39,925 nt of DNA, from positions 1 to 39,925 of the forward strand of contig JAZLLH010000006.1 of NCBI GenBank assembly GCA_045598025.1, written 5' to 3'. Made by a program: the position numbers and the translations under genes. The notes beneath the pieces are model-generated. The model made no database searches. It saw only the letters and a program-made list of their open reading frames with translations, and had not been told where the DNA came from. Positions 22,695 to 31,011 of the stretch are shown here, piece after piece. How positions within the stretch are numbered: the first letter of the stretch is position 1; every line of letters begins with the position of its first letter. This DNA comes from UBA1195 sp045598025 (lineage in GTDB: Bacteria; Bacteroidota; Bacteroidia; Bacteroidales; WCHB1-69).

Positions 22695-24476
22695 ATGAAT
22701 AGGAGAACCGTTTGTATATTTGTATTGTACATGTTTTTTTTCTGCAGCGGGAGTTGTCATGAGACTGCGTTTCCTGTGCCGAAAAAGAATGTGCCGTACG
22801 AGCGGACGTTCCGTCAGGACGAGAAAAAACTGCAGCAAGTGTCGCAAAAACTTCGTTCCAATGTCCGGGATGCATTTGATTCTCTGTTACCGGTGTTCAA
22901 CTATCATTATGCAGATTCGTCGGAAGAAACCGGGAAGATACTGTCCGATGTGCAGACCCATATGTTGGATGTCATAGCGAACAGTTGTACAGATAGTTTG
23001 CCGCTTTCTTTTGTCGATGCATGTTATCTGTTGCTTTCCCGTTCGTTCTTTTTGCAGAATGATTACGACAATGTCCGACGGTATCTCCAATATCCGTTGC
23101 AGAATCATTTGTCGTCTCCCTATCTGACGGAGATGAATCTGCTGCTGCTGCGCGCAGAAACGGCTTCCGGCCACTGGAAAACGGTAGAGCAGCTGTTGGA
23201 AAAGATTGCTTATCTGGAAGAAACTTCAGATACTTTGACCGGGTCGGCTTTGGAGTATGAAATGCTGAAGTCCGATTATCTGTTGCGAAGGGGAAAGACA
23301 GACAGCCTCAGTTATCGCTTGGAGCGCATTCGCAGACAACCGTCTCTGGAGAAGGATGTGAAACTCCGTTTGGATTTCATTCTCGGTCAGCTTGCAGAAA
23401 AGGAGCATAGAGAGAAAGCAGCTTTTGCGTACTATTCCGATGTGGTGGGAAACAGTACTTCTGCCAGTCCTCTGTATGCGTATGCCTATGTGTTTCGGGA
23501 CCGCAGTCTGCGACAATTGGACCGGCAGTATCAGGATTCCCTGTTATGGCTCCGGCTTTCCTTGGAAAATACTCAGTTTGAACCCACGGTCGTGGAAAGC
23601 AGTCATGACAGTGCCTTCATCTATTCCATTTATCCTTACTATTTCCAGGATATGGCAAGCCGCTATTTTTTGGATGAGTATGTGGATGCTTCTTCTGAGC
23701 AGGATGAGTTGCCTGAAGATGATATTTCCTGGTACGATGACAATGATACGACGGGCATACCGGAGGGAATGCTATCGGCCGTATTCGAAAATTGGGATTC
23801 TGTTTCCATTCATATTCCCAAAGCGGATTTTAGCCATTTGGAAGATACCATTGTCCTCCCTCTGGTCGGCAAGGGATATCGTATGCCGCATTTTTCAGAG
23901 GTAATTTCTGAGTTTGGCTGGCGAAGGTACCGTTACCATTATGGTGTGGATACAAAAAATAAAATGGGTGATTCCATATATTGTCTGTTTGATGGTTATG
24001 TCCGTATCGCCAAGCGAAGCCGTACCTATGGAAATGTTATTGTGGTGCGGCATTTGAACGGATTGGAAACGTTTTATGCGCATTGTTCTCGAATTCTCGC
24101 CGTTCCCAATCAGGAAGTGAAAGCCGGTCAGTTGATAGCTCTGGTGGGAAGTACCGGCCGTTCGACGGGACCGCATTTGCATCTGGAAACCCGTTACAAG
24201 GGTGTTCCGTTCAATCCCCGTTACATTATTAATTTTGATTCTGCCCGCCTGCAAAGTGATACGTTGAGAATTACCAAGGAAACATTCAATTATCTGAAAC
24301 CCTATGGTTCGTCAAATATTTCTTCGGTTTCTACCTCTGTTTATTACAAGGTGAAGCCAGGAGACACTTTGTCTAAAATTGCATCCAAATATCATACATC
24401 GGTTTCCGCCATCAAGCGTCTGAACGGTCTGAGGTCGGATTTCATACGGGACGGACAGCGCCTTCGGGTCCGTTAA
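22695..24476 (+). CDS. M23-family peptidoglycan endopeptidase-like protein with LysM domain
   Basis: 593 residues. The signal peptide (MNRRTVCIFVLYMFFFCSGS) ends before a Cys with a weak lipobox, so it may be a lipoprotein. Residues about 30-290 are helical, tetratricopeptide-like. The M23/LytM domain (about 395-525) has His415 and Asp419 in HYGVD and the His494-x-His496 pair in GPHLHLE, the zinc-binding set of active members. A LysM domain (about 551-593; YKVKPGDTLSKIASKYHTSV) binds glycan. The ATG at 22695 is chosen because it starts the signal peptide; the one at 22668 adds charged residues before it. It ends 11 bases before porU, so co-transcription is likely. Cleavage of peptide crosslinks is inferred from the family. 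Confidence 0.88.
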   Translation: MNRRTVCIFVLYMFFFCSGSCHETAFPVPKKNVPYERTFRQDEKKLQQVSQKLRSNVRDAFDSLLPVFNYHYADSSEETGKILSDVQTHMLDVIANSCTDSLPLSFVDACYLLLSRSFFLQNDYDNVRRYLQYPLQNHLSSPYLTEMNLLLLRAETASGHWKTVEQLLEKIAYLEETSDTLTGSALEYEMLKSDYLLRRGKTDSLSYRLERIRRQPSLEKDVKLRLDFILGQLAEKEHREKAAFAYYSDVVGNSTSASPLYAYAYVFRDRSLRQLDRQYQDSLLWLRLSLENTQFEPTVVESSHDSAFIYSIYPYYFQDMASRYFLDEYVDASSEQDELPEDDISWYDDNDTTGIPEGMLSAVFENWDSVSIHIPKADFSHLEDTIVLPLVGKGYRMPHFSEVISEFGWRRYRYHYGVDTKNKMGDSIYCLFDGYVRIAKRSRTYGNVIVVRHLNGLETFYAHCSRILAVPNQEVKAGQLIALVGSTGRSTGPHLHLETRYKGVPFNPRYIINFDSARLQSDTLRITKETFNYLKPYGSSNISSVSTSVYYKVKPGDTLSKIASKYHTSVSAIKRLNGLRSDFIRDGQRLRVR

Positions 24477-24487
24477 AAAACATCAAG

Positions 24488-27400
24488 ATGAAACAAAAAC
24501 ACACATTATGGATTTTTCTCTTCTGTATAGGGTGGTGCATATCGCCGGTCATTGCCCAGTCATGGACGGAAGAAGTCGTGCTGAACTGGAAGGGGATTTG
24601 CAAAGAAAACCTGACGGTTTCAGAATGCACTTATATGTATTTCAACCAAGCCGAATTGCAACGTCACTCATCCCAGCTGATTCCGATATGGAAAAAGACA
24701 TATGAAGGAATGGGCCCGTGTAGGGTTACGGTGCAGGTCTCCCAGATGGTATGGGAACGGCTGACGGACGAGGAAATATCCAGTCTTCCTTTGGACTACG
24801 TGGATTCTGCAGGCGGAAAAGCAGCCGTTTCGGATCTTGTTACCCGTAGGCAAGCTGTGACGGAAGTGAGGATATGTCCTTTCCGGAAAGTGGATGGACA
24901 TTATGAAAAACTGATGTCTTTCCATTTGCAGGGTCAGTGGCAGCCATTGTCCCTGTCCTTGTCGTCGAACAGGAATTATGTGTCGCAATCGGTTTTGTCC
25001 GATGGGGAAATCTATAAGGTATCGCTTGTAAAAACAGGTGTTTATAAATTGACATACAATGTTTTGAATACATTAGGGGTATCCATGAAGCAATTGGATA
25101 TACATTCGGTTTCCATTTACGGAAACGGTGGCAATATGCTTCCGGAGAATACGCATGAAGCCGTTTTTGATGATCCTCAGGAAGTTCCTGTCAAAGTGGT
25201 AGATATTGATGGCGATGGCATTTTTGATGCGGAGGATTACATTCTTTTTTATGCAATAGGGACCACCAAATGGAAGGTGTCATCCAAATCCTTCGTGCAC
25301 GAATTGAACTTTTATTCCGATAAGGCCTATTATTTCGTGAAGATAGGGACTCCACCGAGCCGTACGGTGCGTAGCCTCGGTTCGGATTCTCTTGTACCGA
25401 CGCACAGTACTTCGGCCTACAATTATTATTCGTGTCTGGAAGAGGATCTGATTTCTGCAACGGGGAAGGGTCGAATTTGGTTTAAGGATCTGTTTGATGC
25501 CACTACTTCCCGTACCTATGCCTTCAGTATTCCGGAGCCGGTGGAAAATGAGCCGGTGCGAATGTGTCTGCGGATGGGCGTTTCTTCCTTGTCGTATGCG
25601 TCTTATTTTTCCTACAGGGCTACGGGCGGTGCACTTTCTTCGGCCAATTTTCCGGCAGGCAAGGGAATGTTGAGGGAAGGAATCTATACTTTTGTGCCTT
25701 CTTCCACCAATTTTACTTTGGAATTGAATTACAGCAAACCGTCCAACAGTTCCAAAGGATGGCTGGACTTCATTGAATTGAATGCTCTCTGCAAACTGCA
25801 GCAGTCTGCGCCCCAGATGTCGTTCCGTTATCTGGCCTCCTGCGGAAGCGGGAATGTGACGGAGTATCATTTGGATACCAAGGGGCACGAAGTGTGTGTG
25901 TGGGATGTGACCAATCCTTGGGATTGCAGGGAAATACGGGGCAACCTCAGGGGAGATTTGCTGGTATTCCGTTCTTCTTCCGACAGTCTTCGCGAATATG
26001 TTTCCTTTTATGGAAATACTTTGTATGAGGTGTCTCCAGCCGGTCGTGTGGTTAACCAGAACCTGCATGAAGAAGGAAGTTGCGATCTGGTGATTGTCAC
26101 GCATCCGTCTTTTCTGTCTACAGCCAATCAGCTGGCCGATTTCCGAAAGGAAAACGATGGGTTGCAAGTAAAAGTGGTTACCACAACGCAGGTGTACAAC
26201 GAATTCGGCAGCGGCATGCAGGATATTGCCGCCATTCGCAATTACTTAAAAATGCTGTATGACCGTTATGGAGAGCAGGCTCCGAAGAATGTGCTGCTGA
26301 TGGGTAAGACATCCTATGATTTCCGGAATATCAAGGGACAATCCAGCAATTTCATACCCAATTACCAGGGGTCTGATATTTTTGATGAAGATGTCTGTCT
26401 GTCATCCGATGATTTCTTTGTTAAATTGGACGATTACGAGGGAAACAACAATACCGGGACCTTGGACATGGGACTGGGGCGTCTGCCGTTCAGCACAGCT
26501 GCGCAGGCACGGGCCGTGTTGCAGAAACTCAAAAATTATGCGTCCGCGGAGTCTTTGAATCAGGCTTCATCCAATGAGGTTTCCAATCATGCCGATTGGC
26601 GGAATATTGTGGCTTTTTGTGCTGACGATGATGCGGACGAGCAGCTTCATCTGTACAATGCCGACCATATTGCGCAAATGGTGTCTCAGGAATATCCCGT
26701 GTATAATTTGGATAAAATATACCTGGATGCCTACAAGAAAGTATCCACGTCGCAGGGACAACGCTATCCGGATGCCACTACAGCCATCAATCAGAGAGTC
26801 AACAACGGATGCCTGATGTTCTGTTACATGGGGCATGGCGGAGACAATGGCTGGACGCATGAAAGGGTGTTGAAACGTTCCGATATCAGCGGATGGAAGA
26901 ACCGTTACAATCTTCCTTTTTTCTATGCAGGATCCTGTTCTTTTGGAGAATATGACAAACTGGATGCAACCTCTCCCTCCGAAGACATGCTCTTCAAGTC
27001 AGACGGCGGAGCGGTCGGCATTGTAGCCGCAAGCCGCAGTTCGTACGGAAGTGCTAATGAGACTTTCGGAATATATTTTCACAAGTTTGCATTGTCAGAA
27101 GACAGTGCCGGCAATCACATGACGATGGGAGAAGCGTTTTCCCGGGCAAAGAATCTGTGCGGTTCCGTTCAGATGTATATCTTTTTTGGAGATCCTTCCA
27201 TGAAACTGGCATATCCTACATATCAGGTAATGACCGACAGTATTAACGGAATTTCCATGGATGTCTTTAATGATACCCTGCATGCGCTATCCTATGTGAC
27301 CATTTCCGGTCATGTGAGCCGGGAAGACGGCCAAATGGCAGACGGTTTTTCAGGATATGTGTATCCTACCGTCTATGACAAGGCGTCAACGGTCACTACC

Positions 27401-28294
27401 TTATTGAATAATGCCAATAGCGAGGAGAAGCAGTTTCAGTTACAGAAAAACACGCTGTTCAAGGGAAAGGTGCCAGTGACGGACGGACATTTCCAGTTCC
27501 GTTTCCTGTTGCCCAAGGACATTAACTACGATGACGGTTATGGAAAAATCAGCTATTATGCCTTCGGAAACGGAATGGATGCCAAGGGATATGATACCGT
27601 TTGTGTCGGTGGTATTTCGGATACTTTGATCTCAGACGACAGGGGCCCGGAGATCCGTCTCTATCTGAACGGGGAATCTTTCGTAAACGGAGGAATTACT
27701 TCTCCGAATCCGATACTGATAGCCGATCTGAAAGACGAAAACGGCATCAATGCAGCCGGAACCGGCATAGGTCACGATATCGTGGCCATCTTGGATGGGG
27801 ATGAGACGAATCGGATGATTTTGAATGATTACTACGAGTGTGAGGAAAACAGCAGTACTTCCGGAAAAATCCATTACCTGCTGCATGATCTTCCGCTGGG
27901 AGAGCATACGCTTGTGCTGAGGGCGTGGGACGTTCTGAACAATAGAGGAGAAGGGAGTTTGCAGTTTACGGTGACGGACAATCAGCACATCCGTCTGGAA
28001 AATCTGTTGAACTATCCGAATCCGTTTACGACGCATACCCGATTTTATTTCGAGCACAACCAGTCGAACACTACCATGAAAGTGGTTATTCAGATTTTTA
28101 CGGTATCCGGTAGACTGGTGAAAACCCTGACACGTGACGAATATACCGGCTCTTTCCGTTTCGGTCCCATCGAGTGGGACGGAACAGACGATTCCGGCGG
28201 CAGACTGGCTCAGGGAGTGTATGTTTACAGATTGAAAGTACGGACTTCCGATGGCAAAGAAGCGGAAAAAATAGAGAAATTGGTCATCTTGTAA
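24488..28294 (+). CDS. porU: Type IX secretion system sortase PorU
   Basis: 1268-residue outer-surface cysteine protease of the gingipain (C25) fold that removes the C-terminal sorting domain from T9SS cargo and attaches cargo to the cell surface. It has a signal peptide (to about residue 24) and a large N-terminal region. The C25 catalytic domain (about 535-910) has His783 in CYMGHGGDNGW and Cys817 in YAGSCSFGEYD as the catalytic pair. The C-terminal domain (LLNYPNPFTTHTRFYF ... GVYVYRLKVRTSDGK) itself resembles a sorting domain, which in Porphyromonas PorU is retained rather than cleaved. The order porU-porV-ispF matches P. gingivalis (PG0026-PG0028). The M23/LysM gene directly upstream may be part of the same transcript. 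Confidence 0.93.
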   Translation: MKQKHTLWIFLFCIGWCISPVIAQSWTEEVVLNWKGICKENLTVSECTYMYFNQAELQRHSSQLIPIWKKTYEGMGPCRVTVQVSQMVWERLTDEEISSLPLDYVDSAGGKAAVSDLVTRRQAVTEVRICPFRKVDGHYEKLMSFHLQGQWQPLSLSLSSNRNYVSQSVLSDGEIYKVSLVKTGVYKLTYNVLNTLGVSMKQLDIHSVSIYGNGGNMLPENTHEAVFDDPQEVPVKVVDIDGDGIFDAEDYILFYAIGTTKWKVSSKSFVHELNFYSDKAYYFVKIGTPPSRTVRSLGSDSLVPTHSTSAYNYYSCLEEDLISATGKGRIWFKDLFDATTSRTYAFSIPEPVENEPVRMCLRMGVSSLSYASYFSYRATGGALSSANFPAGKGMLREGIYTFVPSSTNFTLELNYSKPSNSSKGWLDFIELNALCKLQQSAPQMSFRYLASCGSGNVTEYHLDTKGHEVCVWDVTNPWDCREIRGNLRGDLLVFRSSSDSLREYVSFYGNTLYEVSPAGRVVNQNLHEEGSCDLVIVTHPSFLSTANQLADFRKENDGLQVKVVTTTQVYNEFGSGMQDIAAIRNYLKMLYDRYGEQAPKNVLLMGKTSYDFRNIKGQSSNFIPNYQGSDIFDEDVCLSSDDFFVKLDDYEGNNNTGTLDMGLGRLPFSTAAQARAVLQKLKNYASAESLNQASSNEVSNHADWRNIVAFCADDDADEQLHLYNADHIAQMVSQEYPVYNLDKIYLDAYKKVSTSQGQRYPDATTAINQRVNNGCLMFCYMGHGGDNGWTHERVLKRSDISGWKNRYNLPFFYAGSCSFGEYDKLDATSPSEDMLFKSDGGAVGIVAASRSSYGSANETFGIYFHKFALSEDSAGNHMTMGEAFSRAKNLCGSVQMYIFFGDPSMKLAYPTYQVMTDSINGISMDVFNDTLHALSYVTISGHVSREDGQMADGFSGYVYPTVYDKASTVTTLLNNANSEEKQFQLQKNTLFKGKVPVTDGHFQFRFLLPKDINYDDGYGKISYYAFGNGMDAKGYDTVCVGGISDTLISDDRGPEIRLYLNGESFVNGGITSPNPILIADLKDENGINAAGTGIGHDIVAILDGDETNRMILNDYYECEENSSTSGKIHYLLHDLPLGEHTLVLRAWDVLNNRGEGSLQFTVTDNQHIRLENLLNYPNPFTTHTRFYFEHNQSNTTMKVVIQIFTVSGRLVKTLTRDEYTGSFRFGPIEWDGTDDSGGRLAQGVYVYRLKVRTSDGKEAEKIEKLVIL

Positions 28295-28336
28295 GAAAAA
28301 ATAGAGGGATTTGTCGCTTTGTATCTATAATTTTTG

Positions 28337-28344
28337 TACTTTTG
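28337..28344 (+). promoter_or_regulatory. Putative -7 box (TACTTTTG) for porV
   Basis: TAnnTTTG match in the 105-base porU-porV gap, 56 bases before the porV start, so porV-ispF may have its own promoter. TTTG copies at 28310-28313 and 28318-28321 are candidate -33 elements with non-ideal spacing. Confidence 0.55.
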
Positions 28345-28399
28345 CCAACTTGAAGTAGTAAAAATTTTTTTTGGATATTTATCTATAAATCAATAAGAA

Positions 28400-29698
28400 A
28401 TGCAAAATTTGCAACAAATGATGAAGTCGGCTTTAGCCTTCGTGGTGACAGGAATCTGCACTTTGGTAGCCGTTAATGCTCAAAATTACAATGCTGTCGG
28501 TCAATATAATGGAAATACAATCCGTCCGCTGACGACGGCAGTTTCCTTCCTTCAAATCGGCCCCGATGCCCGCATCGGAGGCATGGGAGAGGCGGGAGTC
28601 GCTGTTCCCAATGATGCCAATGCCCAACATTGGAACGCAGCCAAGTATGCTTTCTCCAAGAACAAATTCGGTGTTTCCGCAACCTACAGCCCTTGGCTGA
28701 GCGGTTTAGGACTGGGTTTGCAGGATATTTACTTGACTTATCTGAGTGGATACAGCAAGTTGTCATCTTTGGATGCCATTTCTTTCTCCCTGACGTATTT
28801 CTCTATGGGAAGTATGGACATTACCAATTATGAAGGAGAAGTGATTTTTGAAGATGTGAAACCCCACGAGTTTGCGTTTGATGCAGCTTATTCCCGTCGC
28901 CTGACGGAAGATTTTTCCATGGCGGTCACAGGGCGTTTCGTCTATTCCAATCTGACAACGGTCAGCGGAGTCTCTTCCAACAGCAGTGACCTGCGTGCCG
29001 GTTTGGCTGGTGCAGCGGATGTATCTTTGTTTTACCAAAAGGAATTGAAGGCTTCCAAAGTCTACAAGAATATTTTGGGTGCCGGTCTGACCATTTCCAA
29101 TATCGGTAACAAGATATCCTATTCCGATGACATGGAAAAGGATTTCCTTCCTGCCAATTTACGTTTGGGAGCCGCTTACACCATGTATGTGGACAAGTTC
29201 AACAAACTGACGTTTTCTTTTGACATCAACAAATTGTTGGTCCCGAGTACTCCGATTTATAAAATTGATTCGATCACTCAGGCCGATGGTTCCATCAAAA
29301 CATCCAAAGTGGTTGACAGAGCTGACGCCATGATTGCCGCAAAGGATCCCAGAGACGTGTCCGTTATTGAAGCCATATACCGTTCCTGGTTGGATGCTCC
29401 TGGCGGAATGAAGGAAGAATTGGATGAGTTCATCCTGAATGTCGGTGTGGAATATACCTACAATGATTTGTTTTCTGTTCGCTGCGGTTATTTCAATGAA
29501 GCCAAAACCAAGGGTGCCCGTAAGTATTTTACTTTCGGAGCCGGTTTGAAATACAGTATCGTCAACATCGATGCTTCCTATATTGTAGTGCTTCCGGTGG
29601 ACGGTTTGTCCGGAACCCATCCGTTGAAAAATACGGTGCGTCTGGGCGTAACATTCGACATCAACGCTCCGGATTCCAGAGCATCCGTATCCTTCTAG
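28400..29698 (+). CDS. porV: Type IX secretion outer-membrane protein PorV
   Basis: 432-residue FadL-like beta-barrel, also called LptO, that collects cargo from the translocon and delivers it to PorU. It has a signal peptide (to about residue 27, AVNAQ), then the PorV signature FLQIGPDARIGGMGEAGVA and NDANAQHWNAAKYAF. Amphipathic strands with alternating aromatics run to the end (VRLGVTFDIN ... SVSF). Length is normal. It follows porU by 105 bases and precedes ispF by 9, as in P. gingivalis. Role and order come from Porphyromonas work; the assignment from motif and context is strong. Confidence 0.93.
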   Translation: MQNLQQMMKSALAFVVTGICTLVAVNAQNYNAVGQYNGNTIRPLTTAVSFLQIGPDARIGGMGEAGVAVPNDANAQHWNAAKYAFSKNKFGVSATYSPWLSGLGLGLQDIYLTYLSGYSKLSSLDAISFSLTYFSMGSMDITNYEGEVIFEDVKPHEFAFDAAYSRRLTEDFSMAVTGRFVYSNLTTVSGVSSNSSDLRAGLAGAADVSLFYQKELKASKVYKNILGAGLTISNIGNKISYSDDMEKDFLPANLRLGAAYTMYVDKFNKLTFSFDINKLLVPSTPIYKIDSITQADGSIKTSKVVDRADAMIAAKDPRDVSVIEAIYRSWLDAPGGMKEELDEFILNVGVEYTYNDLFSVRCGYFNEAKTKGARKYFTFGAGLKYSIVNIDASYIVVLPVDGLSGTHPLKNTVRLGVTFDINAPDSRASVSF

Positions 29699-29707
29699 TC
29701 GGGAGCC

Positions 29708-30184
29708 ATGAAACTTCGGGTCGGTTTCGGATTTGACACCCATCGTTTGGAGGAAGGCCGGCCCTTGATTCTGGGTGGTGTGCGGATTGCATCTGCCAAA
29801 GGTTGCGTGGGGCATTCGGATGCAGATGTTTTGATTCACGCCGTGTGTGATGCTTTGCTGGGAGCTGCTAATCTGAGAGACATAGGGTATCATTTCCCCG
29901 ATACGGATCCCCGTTACAAGGGAATCGACAGCAGGAATTTGCTTTCGGAAGTGTGCCGCATGGTGGAAGATGCCGGATGGCAGGTTTCCAATGTGGATTC
30001 TACGCTGGTTATGCAAGAGCCTAAGGTTAATCCGCATATTCCGGAAATGCAACGCCTGCTTTCCGAAACCATGTCGTTGGAGAAAGATGATATCAGCATC
30101 AAAGCCAAGACATCGGAAAAGATAGGCTTTATAGGGCGCGGCGAAGGGGTTTCTGCCTACGCAGTGGTTTTGCTTCAGAAATAA
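29708..30184 (+). CDS. ispF: 2-C-methyl-D-erythritol 2,4-cyclodiphosphate synthase
   Basis: Fifth enzyme of the non-mevalonate isoprenoid pathway; it forms the cyclic diphosphate and releases CMP. 158 residues, normal length. Zinc ligands are Asp10 and His12 in GFGFDTHRL and His44 in DADVLIHAV; GHSDADVLIHAVCDALLGAA and the C-terminal AKTSEKIGFIGRGEGVSAYA are conserved. The start lies 9 bases after the porV stop with a GGGAG just upstream. Its link with T9SS genes is conserved synteny and does not imply a functional tie. No clear terminator follows; 30185-30348 is A/T-rich without a visible gene. Confidence 0.94.
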   Translation: MKLRVGFGFDTHRLEEGRPLILGGVRIASAKGCVGHSDADVLIHAVCDALLGAANLRDIGYHFPDTDPRYKGIDSRNLLSEVCRMVEDAGWQVSNVDSTLVMQEPKVNPHIPEMQRLLSETMSLEKDDISIKAKTSEKIGFIGRGEGVSAYAVVLLQK

Positions 30185-30348
30185 TCTTCTTTGGCCAGAC
30201 TTTGCTTCCAAAATCCGTAGCATTTTTTGAAAAAAAAGGCTGGTATTTTCTGTATAGCGAAGATTATATCTATTATTTTATTGATTTAAAGTGAAATAAA
30301 AAGCAATATTTTTTTTCAATATTTTAAAAAGTCTATTCGATTTTTTTA

Positions 30349-30356
30349 TACTTTTG
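30349..30356 (+). promoter_or_regulatory. Putative -7 box (TACTTTTG) for tRNA-Gln
   Basis: TAnnTTTG match 16 bases before the tRNA 5' end, the same distance as for the CAU tRNA. Confidence 0.6.
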
Positions 30357-30372
30357 CAATTGCAAATGAGTC

Positions 30373-30443
30373 TGCCCAATGGTGTAATGGTAGCACTACG
30401 GTTTTTGGTGCCGTCTGTGTAGGTTCGAATCCTGCTTGGGCAA
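30373..30443 (+). tRNA. tRNA-Gln (anticodon TTG)
   Basis: 71-nt cloverleaf: acceptor TGCCCAA/TTGGGCA, short D-arm (TGTAATGGTAGCA), anticodon arm ACGGTTTTTGGTGCCGT with TTG, T-arm TAGG-TTCGAAT-CCTG, discriminator A73, CCA not encoded. It is followed after 20 bases by an intrinsic terminator and then rimP. Confidence 0.95.
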
Positions 30444-30463
30444 CAGAGATTGATTTTTAAATT

Positions 30464-30498
30464 AGAAGGAGGAAATGCTTCATTTGCTCCTTCTTTTT
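30464..30498 (+). terminator. Intrinsic terminator or attenuator between tRNA-Gln and rimP
   Basis: AGAAGGAG pairs with CTCCTTCT (30464-30471 with 30487-30494); inside, AAATG pairs with CATTT across one G-G mismatch, leaving a CTT loop; TTTTATT follows. It ends 12 bases before the rimP start, and no TAnnTTTG box lies between it and rimP, so the operon may depend on read-through. Confidence 0.8.
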
Positions 30499-30510
30499 AT
30501 TATAAATTTT

Positions 30511-30957
30511 ATGATTATTTCGAAAGAGCAAATAGAAAAATTGGTAGCGGAAGTGATAAAAGACAGGGAAGACCTGTTCGTCACAGAAGTGAAGGTCAAA
30601 CCGGACAACACCATTTATGTGTTTATGGACGGTGACCATGGCATTAATGTAGATGATTGCATTGCCATTAGCAAGTATGTAGAAAAGCACTTGGACAGAG
30701 ACCGTTGCGATTTTGAACTCAACGTTTCCTCTTTCGGAGTAGGACGCCCCCTGCAATTGCTTCGCCAATACAGAAATGCCGTCGGTAAGACTTTGTCTGT
30801 CAAATTTGAGGATGGCAGCAAAGTGGCGGGAATTCTGAAGGAAGTCAGCGAACAGCAGATTGTATTGGAAATACCGGCTGTCAAAAAACAGCCGGCTGTG
30901 CGCAGGGAAATTTCTATGAAGGAAGTCAAGGAAGCCAAGGTGGAAGTCACTTTTTGA
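30511..30957 (+). CDS. rimP: Ribosome maturation factor RimP
   Basis: 148-residue 30S assembly factor with the N-terminal alpha-beta domain (DGDHGINVDDCIAISKYVEK, VSSFGVGRPL for the usual VSSPGxxRPL) and the C-terminal SH3-like domain (GKTLSVKFEDGSKVAGILKE). The start at 30511 (MIISKEQIEKLV) is preferred: the upstream ATG at 30475 lies inside the terminator hairpin and would add a hydrophobic non-family leader. It is the first protein gene of the rimP-nusA-infB operon, an order conserved widely in bacteria. Confidence 0.9.
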   Translation: MIISKEQIEKLVAEVIKDREDLFVTEVKVKPDNTIYVFMDGDHGINVDDCIAISKYVEKHLDRDRCDFELNVSSFGVGRPLQLLRQYRNAVGKTLSVKFEDGSKVAGILKEVSEQQIVLEIPAVKKQPAVRREISMKEVKEAKVEVTF

Positions 30958-31011
30958 CAGGCCTGCGACAACAATTGAGAAACAAAAAAATAAGAATAAC
31001 ACTATAAAGTC

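Noticed and set aside
29159..30223. 354-codon open frame antisense to porV and ispF
   Set aside because: Spans two real genes and shows no domain of its own.
30475..30511. Upstream rimP start at 30475 behind an AAGGAGG sequence
   Set aside because: The purine tract is the 5' arm of the terminator hairpin, is only 2 bases from the ATG, and the extra residues do not match RimP.
30874..30895. 8-bp inverted repeat (CCGGCTGT/ACAGCCGG) inside rimP
   Set aside because: Encodes the repeated PAVKKQPAV peptide and has no T-run; a coincidence of repeated codons is sufficient explanation.
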